This document shows, one piece after another, positions 35,116-46,645 of a stretch of DNA of 64,000 bases (position 1 is the stretch's first letter; the number at the start of each line of letters is the position of its first letter). The notes under the pieces were generated by a model. That model was not told where the DNA came from and made no database searches. It worked only from the letters and a program-made list of their open reading frames with translations. The DNA is from Blasia pusilla (taxonomy: Eukaryota > Marchantiophyta > Marchantiopsida > Blasiales): the NCBI GenBank assembly GCA_050084515.1, contig CM114275.1:20398001-20462000 (forward strand), in the 5' to 3' direction. Made by a program: the position numbers and the translations under genes.

Positions 35116-36430
35116 TATACATAGCATAGGTAGTTCTACATTCCGACTTATGTCTGTGACATGGATGACAAGAAGGCGACTAACGATGGGGCCACATAAG
35201 CACCCAACCTTCTTGCTCTTAATGTCCGAGAGATGTATGTCATAGTAGGTAGGGATAGATGGCTATCTAGAATTAGAGGGACCTAACCACCAGATAGGGG
35301 GGCGATTGGAGATATTTTGGTACTTCTTGTCTCGTTGTTTGGATGCCATGGGTTAGCATGGGATCGTGTGTGTTTGTGTGTGTGTGTTCGGTGACAACGA
35401 TGTATGTTGTGTAGCAATGTGTATGCACGTGACAACTGTCATGTCTTTTAGGATAGATCGATGAGATGTAGTAGAGCGCCTTCTCGAGTAGTGGAGGACA
35501 GGATCAAGAGGTCTAGGATGGCCTGCTAAGGCCCTGGGAAACCTGAGAGAGCAGGTTTTCCCTTCGTTTCGATTCATTTGGAACCATATTGAGAAACTTA
35601 CTATTTTAGATAAATACCATTTTGAATATATGTTCGACTTTATATTTTTGTTAAATGGCCCTTAACCTCCTACATCAGGTCAAGAGCCATGGAGGTGACT
35701 TGGGAGCATAGGTTACCATGGAGAGAGCTTGGGAGAGGGGAGGGGTATACCTCAAGGAGAGAGAGCTTGAGAGCTCATTCTCTCTTTGTTGAACCTCTCT
35801 CTTTGTTGAACCTCTGGTCGGGAGCCCCTGGAGACGCGTGTGTTGTGGGTGTTGGTCATTTTTATGTTCGGAAGTCCGTGGGCGGAAGTGCTGTCCATTT
35901 TTCTCAGATTTTGCTGGTGCAGATAGACGCGAGACAACAGTCTGGGATAGCGCGCGGTGTGGCGTCGATTGTACGCAAGCGGGTGGGTCGGGAAAGAGCA
36001 GGAGGCGGCTGGGGCGCGGAGGCGGGCTAGGTAGGTTAGGAGGCGGCATTGTGGACGTGCCCCCCCCCGCATGAATGTGGTAGGCGCCAAGGGACGGCAG
36101 GGGGCTCAACGTGGTAGGTGCCACGGGGACGCGGTAGGAGAATGGGGTAGGAGAGAAACGTGGTAGGGCTTGGAGGAACTTGGTAAAACGGACGCCGTGG
36201 TAAGGCGGAGTAGATATGGTGAGTAGGATGGACGTGGTAGATGTGCTACTTGGTTGAGTGTCAGATGTGGTAGATTTGGTTACGCAATTGGAGAGTTTTC
36301 TTAGAGACTGGATGTATTGGTGAGCGACATGGGATATCCACACCGACAGTTTTGGCAGAGGAAAGAGAGTATACCCAAGGAGAGAGAGCTTTGGTGCTCA
36401 TTGTCTCTTTGTTGAACCTCTTGGCATGAG
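35116..36430 (+). repeat. LTR-like and spacer region between elements A and B
   Basis: Positions 35440-35817 are the direct counterpart of the LTR-like region of element C. Around 36369-36430 the tail of that region (ATACCCAAGGAGAGAGAGCT...TTGTTGAACCTCTTGGCATGAGG) appears again, so 35818-36368 looks like an insertion or duplication inside the LTR-like unit. A 17-bp tandem (CTCTCTTTGTTGAACCT) sits at about 35780-35813 and a short GT run at 35366-35390. Whether this is the 3' LTR of A, the 5' LTR of B or both fused is unresolved. Confidence 0.5.
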
Positions 36431-36642
36431 GAGGTGGAGCCTAAAAATAAAAATGAGCTTATCGTGATGCTGGTAACCTCCTCAACACCACGAACATGTC
36501 GAATCTGCTATCAGCCGACATCTACCATCCGTCGACATCAATGACATCAATGTGTGGCTAACCCATCTTGCAATTGGAGAGTTTTATGAGAGACTGGATG
36601 TATTGGTGAGCAACATGGGGTATCCACACCGACAGTTTTGGT
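36289..36642. repeat. 67-bp direct repeat pair in the element B leader
   Basis: 36289-36356 and 36576-36642 are near-identical (GAGACTGGATGTATTGGTGA ... CCACACCGACAGTTTTGG). They flank the junction between the LTR-like block and the pre-gag leader of element B. Confidence 0.8.
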
Positions 36643-37283
36643 GAAGAGTGTTTTGACGGAGTGGTAGTGCTAGAGACATATGCACTGATGCCGACGGGTA
36701 GTCCGCATCTGCTTACGGGAGGTTCGATGTGGTGGTCAAGGAGAGTGTCGTGTTGCAGAGGTTGCCGTACAACATGGAGGAGTGGGTGTTGACGGTGCGT
36801 AGGTTGGAGGGCGTGATCAGGTTATCCATTCGAGTCTCTTTTCCCGCATTTGTCGTGTGTGATTGAGAGTGATGGGTATTGGGTAGTAGCTGGTGCTAGG
36901 TGGGTGCAGTGATGGTGACGAGTGTAGATTCTTTTCATGTGTAGCATGTTGGTGGATATACCGTGGTTGCCGTGTAGGGGTCGCATGTATGACCCGAGAG
37001 TGTCGCTAGGTTAGGTGAGTCAGTTGGGAGGCTCATGGTGAGCCCGAGTGTTGAGTGTGCGTGAGGCCGGATGTGTCATCACGGGATTGACGTTACCATA
37101 GGTGAGCTAGTGTGGGAGACTCTCGGTGAGTCTGAGTGCTTGAGCGGGTGAGAGAGGGTTGTCATCACGGCGTTCTTCCAGGGTTCGGAAGAACGGGGTA
37201 GTGCGAGCAGTAGTAGTTGTGTGACACGGAGTGAAGTGTGATACCGAGGGATTTCCAGTGAGGAGCTACCTCGACATCCATCT

Positions 37284-38850
37284 GTGGTTGGATTGTCATC
37301 AGTAGACAATGGGACTGGTGATGAGATCGCAGACGGAGACAATATTACTTGGTTGGAGATGGACGACATGGGCCATCGGGGCATGCATCGTTTCTCGGGT
37401 GCAGTGGGCACCATCGACTTAGATGATTTTATCGAGGAGTTCGACACGTGGTGTGACTTCCAGGAGATACGGGCCTCGACACGGTCAACCCTTTCATGGC
37501 ATGGAAGGGGTTGTTCCAGCACTTGGAGGGTCCTCCGATGGATGACTACATGGAGTTTTGATCACTATATTCAGTAGAGATCGATGCCTTAAGGATGTAT
37601 TGGGCTCCAGGGTGTGTGTCCATTAGTGGCCGCGAGGCATATGATGGGATCGTGAGAGGAGAGAGACCCACACCATCAGCCCGGACACTAGATGGAGAGG
37701 AGGGCAATGAGACAGGCGATGTGGCAGAGACCTCTGGTGGTAGAGGGCCATCCAGCTTTGGTCCCACAGTGGAGTCTTTCCGACAATTGGGAAGAGCTAC
37801 CAGGGCGTACGCACCGAAAAGCTGAAGAGTCTGTAGGATTTTCAGCGATGATCGGGTGAGAGTGTGAGAGAGTAATTCACCCGCATGAGGAGGCTGATCA
37901 TTGCTACGTATGGAGTGACTCACGTGCAGTCAGTCTAGTATTGGTATGGGATTCTAGACCGAGAACTACGGAGGAAAGTCCGAGATGGGGTGCTGATTCA
38001 CACAACGAAGCCCACATTGAAGGTGGTCTTTGAGTTGTCTGAGTGTATTGAGCTCAATATGAGTGAGGAGCAAGTAGTGACCCTTGGATTTTCTTGAGAG
38101 TCGATGGATCCATGAGCGACGGTGACCCCACATGTGCCACAACGAGCACCAATACCACGGGAGCGGGCCTCTCGGCCCAGAGAGTAGGGCGGGTACCGTG
38201 AGCTTATGAGGCAACGATCCGTACCTACACATGTTGCCCAGTAGGGACGGATGTTGTCTTGTTGGACGTGTGGCGGGGCCCATAGGCAGAGAGACTGCAC
38301 ATAGCATGGGAGAGGACCATGAGCGCCTTCAATTGCTCGGGAGCCCTAGAGGATGGCCCCACCACAGTACAAGTGTAACTATTGTCACAAATATGGTCAC
38401 ACTAGGGATAGATGTTATAACCTTCATCGAGAGGCACGTCTAGAGGTAGGCCGAGGGCGTGGGAGCGGTCATCCTGGAGGAGGTTGGGGAGTTCTTCCTG
38501 GACGTGGTGGTAGAGGACCACCACCAGCCAGAGGAGATGGAGCAAGAGCACCAGAGCTGGCAATTCTCTCACGCATCAATCAATTGGAGCATAGGATTGC
38601 TGCCATGACGATGATGCAGCTCAGGGAAGGTAGGGAGCCGCAAGCAACTAGTGTGGCTCCAACTTCTACCTCTTACCCTGACCAGGATGAGGATCTCGTC
38701 AGTATGGGGTTTATGTATAATGCAGCTCAGGTTGAGGCGGCTATAGTGGTGATTCGGGATCCTGCGAGAGGCACCAAGCCATCGAGAGGTGGAGTTGAGA
38801 TTGATCCACCGGAGGGGACCGATGGACGCGAGGTCAGGGTTTCATAGTCA
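37284..38850 (+). pseudogene. element B gag with CCHC zinc knuckle
   Basis: The N-terminal part has FSGAVGTIDLDDFIEEF followed by a DTWCD block. A frameshift follows at about 37470, then LFQHLEGPPMDDYMEF, shared with element C. A capsid-like segment near 37970-38095 reads LRRKVRDGVLIHTTKPTLK and FELSECIELNMSEEQ. The knuckle CNYCHKYGHTRDRC (38374-38415) has the C-x2-C-x4-H-x4-C spacing and is followed by a Gly/Arg-rich RNA-binding tail and a coiled-coil-like RINQLEHRIAAM. Confidence 0.75.
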
Positions 38851-39152
38851 TTCACATTGTTGGAGGCACTACACACACCATCGATGGTGCCTCAAAGACC
38901 AGCGGTGCCTACAGCTCAGGCACCTACGTCGATGTCATAAGGAGTTGGAGTGACAACTCCTATGCCGGCTGGAGTGGAGTCAGTGTCGACCATAGTGTTG
39001 GACGTGGCCACCAGAGTGAGTCAGACTCCATTATTTTCCGCCATAGAGTTGGCGACATTGGGAGTTGGACCAGCTGAAGTGTTCCAGCTGGCCGCCACAT
39101 TGTGTGAGCGTGGAGATGTGATTGCTTCTTTTCACATGTAGTTGAGGAGGTA

Positions 39153-39533
39153 GTGAACCTGCCCTCAGAGCCGATGCTTGGGACGTTCCCCACAGAGTCA
39201 TGGCATGCAGCGACCTCGAAGTCGGTAGATATGCCACCTCGACCGACCATAGAGCGAGCAGTGGTGACACCTAGAGTAGTGTTACTGGATAATGGACCTG
39301 GAGTATTTCGCTTGGTTAGTCCGAAGTGGAGGGTATCCCACCCGCATTACGTCCTAGTTGATTCGGGAGCCCAACCCTTGATGTTAGGGAAGGCGGCGTG
39401 TTTAGTGTTGGGGTTACAGAAGGTCGACATTGAGCCTTGTCCCTTCCAGATAGATTTGGGGTGTGTCATCCACGCAATATTTGACTCGACAGGAGATAGT
39501 TGTCAGAGTCCAGCCAGAGCATGCGACGGATAG
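39153..39533 (+). pseudogene. element B retroviral-type aspartic protease
   Basis: An open 126-codon stretch contains HPHYVLVDSGAQPLMLGKAA. The DSGA at 39360-39371 is the catalytic motif. It is preceded upstream by PLFSAIELATLG...LAATLCERG, as in element C. The frame breaks near 39530; the following stretch (39540-39690, with PIESYDVLVGSTVLYPLGL) in a shifted frame resembles the rest of the protease. Confidence 0.75.
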
Positions 39534-40009
39534 TGCTATGGTGTGCACACGTGCGATTACGACACCAATTGAGTCGTACGATGTGTTGGTGGGAAGTACA
39601 GTGTTATATCCTCTAGGATTGATCCTTGACTTCTGGGAGGAGACCGTTGCTTATCGGCTAGGGTGGCGGTCAGGTGTGGGCGGATGAGTCAGTTACCCAT
39701 GGAGTTTGCAGGACGAGGTGGTCGATCACGAGGCGAGTTTGTGACCATGTTGGCAGCTTTTGCAGGTAGTGTTAGCTAGCCAGGAGAGTTGCTCGAGGGG
39801 AACGCACATGCCGAGGATGTCCCAGTAGAAGATAGTCCCACGGAGAGACAGACCATGGCGGGTGTCTCTTCCCATGTTGGCGAGACCTCTTCACCATTTT
39901 GGGGTACGACTCGAGAGCTTCAGAGGAGTGTTGACGATCTTGTGAGGCAAGCATGGAGTCATGCCTTCATCCCGGAACAGCAAGAGTCAAGTGGCGATCG
40001 GGCTCCTGG

Positions 40010-41010
40010 AGTGGAGACGTTGACCCCACTGGATACCACATCCATTGTGTGGCAGTGTCCAAAGGAGGGTGTTAGATGAGGCAGGCATACAGGTGCATCA
40101 GTACCTTTATGTGGAGAGAGATGAGACCGCGCGGTGAGTATCATTACCTCACGTGGCGAGATTGGTCCAGAGGTATTCTGAGTCGTTGCCGGTATCTGTA
40201 GTACGGGGAAATCAGCATACACTTCCCGCCGATATCTCTTTGGGGGGGCCGCAAGATCTGGATAGAGTTGGCACCATTCATTTGGTGATTGCAAGATGGC
40301 CGTGTTAAGGTCATTCATCAACTGGCCGAGGATTTGGATTGGAGGATCCGAGGTCAAAGATGTTTTGGGAGATGATGCGAGTAGTACAACACTTGCAGGA
40401 GAGTGAGAAATGTCTCCGGTGTACATTTTGGAGAACGTGCCATTGTTGGGAGACACTTGTGCACGTGTGATGATGAGTGTGCATTAGGTGAGGTCCTGGT
40501 TGGAACCTGCTGTGTTGCTAGATGCAGCGAGAGTTGGATCACTTGCCCATCATCCACGACTATGGTGGATGAACCTGATACCATGAGAGGTACTTAGTCG
40601 AGCATACGATGGAGTCCAGAGAGCACCACATCTCATAGTGGATGCTATTTTGGGCTTAGGGCGTCGATCTCAGGTGGTGACGCGAGATGATAGACCACCA
40701 TTGGCGATGGCCAATAGGGTGCGGGAGTTGAGGGCAACCTTACCTACGTTGGTGAGCTTCCTAGCATCCCATGCCTTTTGCCAGGGAGGGCCAGGCATGA
40801 TTTGGGATGAGGTGACCTGAGCACTAGAGGAGCCTACAGCAAATGAGCGCGAGTGCGCCATGGGGTTCGCTACGGGTACAATGGCGGTGCCAGGGATGGC
40901 TGAGGCATCCCGGGGAGAGGTATTGGGGCAGGCGATGGACCTCAACTATCTCACATGGATAGTCAGCCTAGGTATGGCTGAGGAGAGACGGATGCGAGTG
41001 TCATCCATGT
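40010..41010 (+). pseudogene. retroelement cytosine-5 DNA methyltransferase, copy B
   Basis: Homologous to copy A along its length but more damaged. After TPLDTTSIVW (about 40024) the AdoMet motif I is deleted: VLD at about 40069 joins directly to AGIQVHQYLYVERDETAR. Motif IV reads WPC-stop-GHSSTGRGFGLEDPRSK at about 40290-40350, so the catalytic PC pair is present and the following Gln codon has become TAA. The ENV region is frameshifted (YILENVP near 40427). The C-terminal part is open (RDDRPPLAMANRV, NERECAMGFAT, GQAMDLNYLTWI). Comparison with A shows that the stop in A motif IX replaced a Cys codon. Confidence 0.75.
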
Positions 41011-41380
41011 CGTCACGTCCATAAGTTGGACCATTGCCTACAGGGTCTGTACAGGCATTGGCTGGGGGTGGGATGAGGAGAGATATGTACCCATGGACTT
41101 CCTGGGACGTCATTCAAGCAGAGAGTGCAAAGGCGGCCAGAGTAGCACATTTTCATTTTTTGGATGTAGAGCTGGTGTAGGAGGTCAGAGTGGAGTGGCT
41201 GTTGCGGAGGTGGCTGTTGGGGAGGTGGCTAGGGTTGCTACAAAGCCGGAGGTTGTGCCCTCTCCGAGTGAGGTCATGATGGAGACTTGGGAGCGTGTGA
41301 TAGGTCTCAAGTTGATAGGAGGAGAGTGACGGCAAGTTCATAGGTTTCTGATAGGGCATGTCAATTGTTTTGCCTTCAAT

Positions 41381-42640
41381 ATGAGAGACTTAGATACGCT
41401 GAAGGGTCCCGGAATACGGATTGAGTTGGCTTGTGATACGCCAATCTTTTGTCGACCCTACTGGTATTCTGACATGGAGCAAGCCTTGATTCAGAGCAAG
41501 AGTCAGAACATGGGGAATATGCATCTGCCACATTCGTGCCGTCGAAGAAGGATATGTATGGAAATTGGACGGATAGGCGGATGTGTGGAGATTACCATCC
41601 TATCAACCGACAGACTAGGTTAGATTGGTATGCCATGCCTACTCTTGAGGAGATCTTTGATGCAGTAGGGCATGCAAAGATCTTTAGTACTTTAGATCTC
41701 CGTGTTGGCTATTATTGCTTCCTATCAGGTTGGAGGACAGGGAGAAGACATCATTCGGGGGGTTGATTGGTTCGGGAGAGATTGCTTGTATCAATGGCGG
41801 TTCTTACCATTTGGGTTGAATTTCAAAGAGTGATGGATAGGATTATCGCTGGCTTGGAGTTTGTATGATGTTACATAGATGATATTCTTATCTTCCATTC
41901 CACGGTTGAGGAGCATGAGCGACACCTGGAGGAGGTGTTTCGGCGATTGCAGTTACATGGACTGAAGTTACATCCAAGCAAGTGCAGATTCTTTCAAGAG
42001 CAGATTGAGTATTTGGGACACACCATATACCCGAGTGGGTTAGGCGTTCAACAAACAAAGGTAGAGGCTATTGCGTAGATTCCACGCCCTATAGATGTGA
42101 GTCGAGTCCGAGCATTTCTTGGACTAGCGAACTTCTATCAACGGTATGTCAAGGATTTTAGTGGGATCGCAAAGTCTTTGACCTTGTTGACGAGACCTGA
42201 TCAGGTTTGGTTGTGGGGAGATGATCACAAGTGAGCATTTCAGGAGCTCAAGGACATGTTGATGTCCTCATCCATATTACAGAGACCGGTTAGGGGTCGC
42301 CCATTCCAGTTACATACGGATTGGAGCATGTTGGGTCTAGGAGCAGTGCTTACTCAAAGGGATGACGAGGAGAGGGAGTTCGTTGTGGCTTACGCGAGCT
42401 GATCGACCAACATTGCACAGGCGTAGTACAACTCTTACAGGGGAGGGAGAGTGCTTGGCTGCAGTGTGGGCTGTGGCACATTTCACGTGGTGAGGAGTCC
42501 GACAAGCTTACGGGAAAGCTTGCCAGGTGGGCTCTATTACTACAGGAGTATGAGTTTGAGGTGGTTCATAGGCCAGGCCGGTTGAACCAGCATGCGGATG
42601 GGTTGAGTTGTAACCCATGTCCCAGTCAGAGAGACGATAC
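41381..42640 (+). pseudogene. element B reverse transcriptase and RNase H
   Basis: DTLKGPGIRIELACDTP, the palm motifs MCGDYHPIN and HAKIFSTLDL, the active-site YIDD at 41872-41883, the thumb (FLGLANFYQRYVKDFSGIAK), and an RNase H start LHTDWSMLGLGAVLTQ that keeps the Asp changed to Lys in copy A. The RNase H ends with LLQEYEFEVVHRPGRLNQHA. Stops and a deletion at about 42490 (RNase H middle) inactivate it. Confidence 0.8.
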
Positions 42641-42879
42641 AGGAGATCGATGGCACGGAGAGAGTGATGAGGAGATGGTGCCCGGTTGGCATGCATCTGC
42701 CTATCTTTGTTGGTTGACTATAGTAGGTCAACCACAGGTGATGACTCCAGTGGTGGGGTTGGATGATGAGTCTTTGCATCTAGAGGTGAGTGAGTAGGCG
42801 ACATGTGATATCCATAACGACGTGGAGATTGTGGAGTTCTTGCGCACTGGCACTCACTGTGCTCGCTATGACGCCAACT

Positions 42880-43669
42880 TCTTGGAATGAAGCTTATTAA
42901 CAGCTTACTCCAGATTCAGTATTGGTGGCGCGACATGCATATTGGGGTACAACAATTGGTGGCCAGATGTATGGTATGTGACAGAGTGCGAGCATAGTTC
43001 AATGCTCCCACTCCGCAGTTACATCCTTTGCCAATTATGGGTTTAGGTTATCGGTGGAGTTTAGACTTTGCGGGACCTTTGCCATTGACGGGGCGTCATC
43101 ATAGGTATGTGTTGGTCATGGTGGAGCATTTCTCCAAGTGGATAGAGTTGGTGGCACTATCGGACAAGGCGAGCGAGGGAACAGCTTATGCGTTTCTAGA
43201 TCGTGTGCTTAGTCACTTTGGTGCACCGGCGGAGGTGTTGACTGACCAGGGTACCGAGTTCAAGGGAGAGTTTTAGGCCTTGTATGATCAGGCGCTGATA
43301 GATCACCGCACCACGTCCAGAGATCATCTTGAGGTGGATGGATTGGCGGAGAGAGTGGTACAGACGGTGAAGAGAGGATTGTGCAAGTATGGCTTGCAAT
43401 AGGGATAGTTGAGGGAATGGGACCTATAGTTGCCATGGTTGGCTATGGGTTATTGCTTTAGTCGGCAGGAATCCTTGGGGTCATTTTCACCGTACGTTTT
43501 GCTCTTTGGGAGAGAGCCAGATTTCCGTGCAGCCGTGCGACGTGACATGGCGGAGGTGTTAGATCTTGATGATCCAGATGTGTGGGTACAAGCATGTTCT
43601 CAGAGGGCGGAGGTTTTTTGTAGAGTTATGCCTATGGCCTTTGAGAACTTAGCTATTGCTCAGCATTTG
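42880..43669 (+). pseudogene. element B integrase
   Basis: The end of the zinc domain is CMVCDRV at about 42980. The core follows in one open stretch (43028-43276): YRWSLDFAGPLPL with the first Asp, HFSKWIELVAL, LTDQGTEFKGEF with the second Asp, then after a TAG the Glu region LAERVVQTVKRGL. The C-terminal part (43430-43669: GYCFSRQESLGSFSPYVLLF, FENLAIAQH) ends abruptly. This copy supplies the catalytic core missing from element A. Confidence 0.8.
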
Positions 43670-43984
43670 GCATTTTTGTGTAGATGTTGTCATTTCAGAT
43701 GTTGTGTTTTCATTCGAGAGGTCAGGTGCGGAAGCGCTGTCCAAATTCGCTGGTGCAGGTTGACGGGAGTTAACATCAGCATGTAGTGGCAAGAACGTTG
43801 TGAGAAGGATTGTCAAATAGCCAAATTTGGAGCTAGGCGCACACGGAGTTCACGCAGGAGCGCCTCGGACGTTGGAGAGTGAAGCCGTAGAAACCAAAAA
43901 AAGAAAAGATCGTTCGTAGGGGCCGCGAGAGAGTGTCGTCGCATTAAGTAGTGAAGGAAGGTACAAACACATACGGAGGGTGTT

Positions 43985-45222
43985 GTCGTGCGCATACATA
44001 TCGCTACACAACATACATCGCTGGTCACATCTACACCACACAACACCGATCTTCCCCACACATGTAGAGAAATCAACTCATACATATACATGGAGATTAC
44101 ACAACAAAAATAAAAAGTAGAAAAAATGGCACTCCTCGCCTAAAACTCCACTCCTCGATCTACATCGGCATATCGAGCCTCATCCACCCTGTGCTATCAA
44201 GGAATCCGGACGCTAGCACCCTAGTTATATCACACACATACAAGAGAGGTGCTCCAACGGCCCAACATGAGAAAGATGGCTTGGGAAAGCCATCTTCCTC
44301 TCTTATATAGGGTTGGGAAAAGCCAAAAGGCTCTTCCCGTAAAAATAACCATCTCCTTGGTAACCTGCGCGCACAGTTTACCAGGGGCGGGTGACCTGGT
44401 CAACAAGTCATCCTACTATGAAAGACCTAAACAGGAAAGTTATCACAAACGACGTTCCTGACACAATGGACCTATCCTCAACCTCATCCGATATTTTGGG
44501 ACAAAGTTACACTCAAGATAGTCCACTGGCTCCCACGCCCTCTCCACGATCGATCTTGGCCTAACGGCTACTCAGATGTGACAGGTGTCGTGCGCATACA
44601 TATCGCTACACAACATACATTGTTGGTCACATCTACACCACACAACACCAATCTTCCCCACACATGGGTAGAGGCTCCCCATCAAGGCAACTCGCTTGCC
44701 TACCTGTAAAAAATCCCTCCTTGCCCCATGACATCTTTCTCATGTAAAATAAGAGTAAAAAGAACACACCCGGCCTAAAACGGTACTCCACTCCTCAATC
44801 TACATTGGCATATTGAGCCTCGTCCACCCTGCGCTATCAAGGAATCCGGACTCCGGCACCCTGGTCCTACACACATGAGCAAGAATGGTGCTCCAACCGC
44901 CCAACATGAGAAAGATGGCTTGAGAAAGCCATCTCTCTCCTATATATAGGTGTGGGAAGAGCCAAAAGGTTCCTACCCTAAAGATAGCAACCCTCTTGGT
45001 AACCTACGCGTTTAGGTTACCAGGGGCGGGTGACATGTTGAACAAGTCACCCGGTTGTGAAAGACTCCGAAAGGAAAGATGTCAATAATGACGTTTGTGA
45101 CACAACACAACTATTCTCAACCCCATCCGACACCTCAGGACGAAGTTATACTCACGATAGTCTGTTGGTTCTCTATGCCGTCGCCGCGATACATCCCTAG
45201 CTAACGACTACTCAGATGTAAC
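43985..45222. repeat. 602-bp tandem direct repeat, LTR-like
   Basis: Unit one (43985-44586) and unit two (44587-45222) start with GTCGTGCGCATACATATCGC (unit two has the same start) and share long blocks, for example CCCAACATGAGAAAGATGGCTT and GTTACCAGGGGCGGGTGAC; each has a TATATAGG-type box. Two adjacent direct copies look like LTRs in tandem or a recombined element. The sequence differs from the element A/C LTR-like region, so a second retroelement type may be involved. Confidence 0.65.
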
Positions 45223-45227
45223 ATCCC

Positions 45228-45690
45228 ACATTCCTCACTAGCTCACCTATGCTTATGATAAACCCGTGATGACATGCTCGACCTCATGCACACTCAACAC
45301 TCAAGCTTAACCTAAGCCTCTCGAACTAACTAACCAAAGCTATTGACATTCTCGAGTCATACATACGACCCCTACTTGGGCAACCACCCTACATCCATAA
45401 ACACCCTACATGCACAAGAAGTCTACACCCGACATCATTGCAGCACCCGCTTGACCTGATGCCCAACACCCTCAACGATATGAGACAAGTGCAGGAAAAG
45501 GGACTCAAATGGGTAATTGGAACATCCATGCCATCACAATATTGCACAATCAACACCATATACTCCATGTCATGCAGCAATCTCTTCAGCATGACAATCT
45601 CCTTGAACATCAGGTCGAACCTCCTACTAGCACATATGGAATATCTGTCGGCATAGGCGCATGTGTCTCTAACTCTAGCACTTCATCACA
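45228..45690 (-). repeat. fragment E: pre-gag leader of the methyltransferase-bearing family, inverted
   Basis: Read on the minus strand it aligns with 36655-37115 of element B (CTAGCTCACCTATG..., CCCGTGATGACA, GGTCATACAT and AAAAGGGACTCAAATGG are shared in reverse). It is a solitary leader fragment without gag, joined at its low end to the 602-bp repeats. Confidence 0.65.
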
Positions 45691-46494
45691 AACCCTTAGC
45701 ATGGATTCTTGTTACGATACCAGTCCATGCAAATTGGTGAGTCAAACTCTATCAACAACTCTAAGTGGGTTGGAAAATCTCTCTACAATCTCAATCCCTA
45801 CAAGAAGTGCCGAGTCCTGAAAATCAAGCATCCCAAAATCATCCTCCTGCCTTAGTCTCTACGTTGGATCCCCTTGCCCCATTCTAAACTGCCTCATTGG
45901 AGCTCCTTTCCCTAACCTTTTAACTCGGTTTGGTCCAACCTGTGGCCCTCTCCTTTTATCCCGCTCAAGGTAGCTTGCAACATTTTAGTCCTGCCTCTGC
46001 TTGATCCAACCTCTGTCCTTACAACTTGCACATCCACATCCGCCATTACATCCCTGATTCTCCTCTCTTAAACTCCTTTCTCCTCAACTTCATGTACCCA
46101 ACTACCAGCCAAACCCCAACTAAACTCCTCTTGGCCTCCTCAGCCCATTTGGGCACACATTCCTATACGTACGTGACCCTATTTTTTACATGGCCCTCAC
46201 CTTAGGCTCCCATATATGGCCCGACTCTTATTGCATGCCTTCTGCCCTTAGTTCCTTCCGGTTGGGACGACTCACGTCCCTATGCATTCTAACCCATCGG
46301 CCCCAAATCATGGACTTAGTTTCCATTCCTTTATATATCTGACCCTACCCCATTAAGGTGGGCTGCATGCCCCCCTATGTACACATCTCCCTAATATACC
46401 CTACGTGCATACCTCCTTGGAAACTCACCTCCGTCACATCTTAGTTAGGCGACAAGTAGAATTATACCCTGTTGACAACATAGAGAGTCAACAG

Positions 46495-46645
46495 GATTTT
46501 TGGGTGTAACTTTGTCTTGAGGTGTTGGATGAGGTTGATGAGAGGACCATTGTGTTGAGAGCGTCATTTTTGAGGAATTCCCTCTTTTACTATTTTCCAC
46601 CTAGTGACTTGTTGACGAAGTCAAGGGTCAGCCGGTAATTAACAC
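46495..46645 (-). repeat. third, inverted, partial copy of the 602-bp repeat
   Basis: GTGTAACTTTGTC...GGATGAGGTTGA...GGACCATTGTGTTGAGAGCGTC and CTTGTTGACGAAGTCA match the reverse complement of 44380-44530. Confidence 0.6.

Larger units (their letters stand above)
36431..43669 (+). mobile_element. element B: most complete Ty3/gypsy-like copy (gag, protease, methyltransferase, RT/RNase H, integrase)
   Basis: Leader (36431-37280), gag (37284-38850), protease (39153-39533), methyltransferase remnant (40010-41010), reverse transcriptase/RNase H (41381-42640) and integrase (42880-43669), all on the plus strand. The PHD end is lost: pol homology stops at LAIAQH (43669), where unrelated LTR-like sequence begins. 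It proves that the methyltransferase lies between protease and reverse transcriptase in this family. Many stops and frame changes make it nonautonomous. Confidence 0.85.

Noticed and set aside
35675-36343. A 222-codon minus-strand ORF
   Set aside because: It lies antisense across the LTR-like region, is Ser/Pro/Thr-rich and low complexity, and has no domain.
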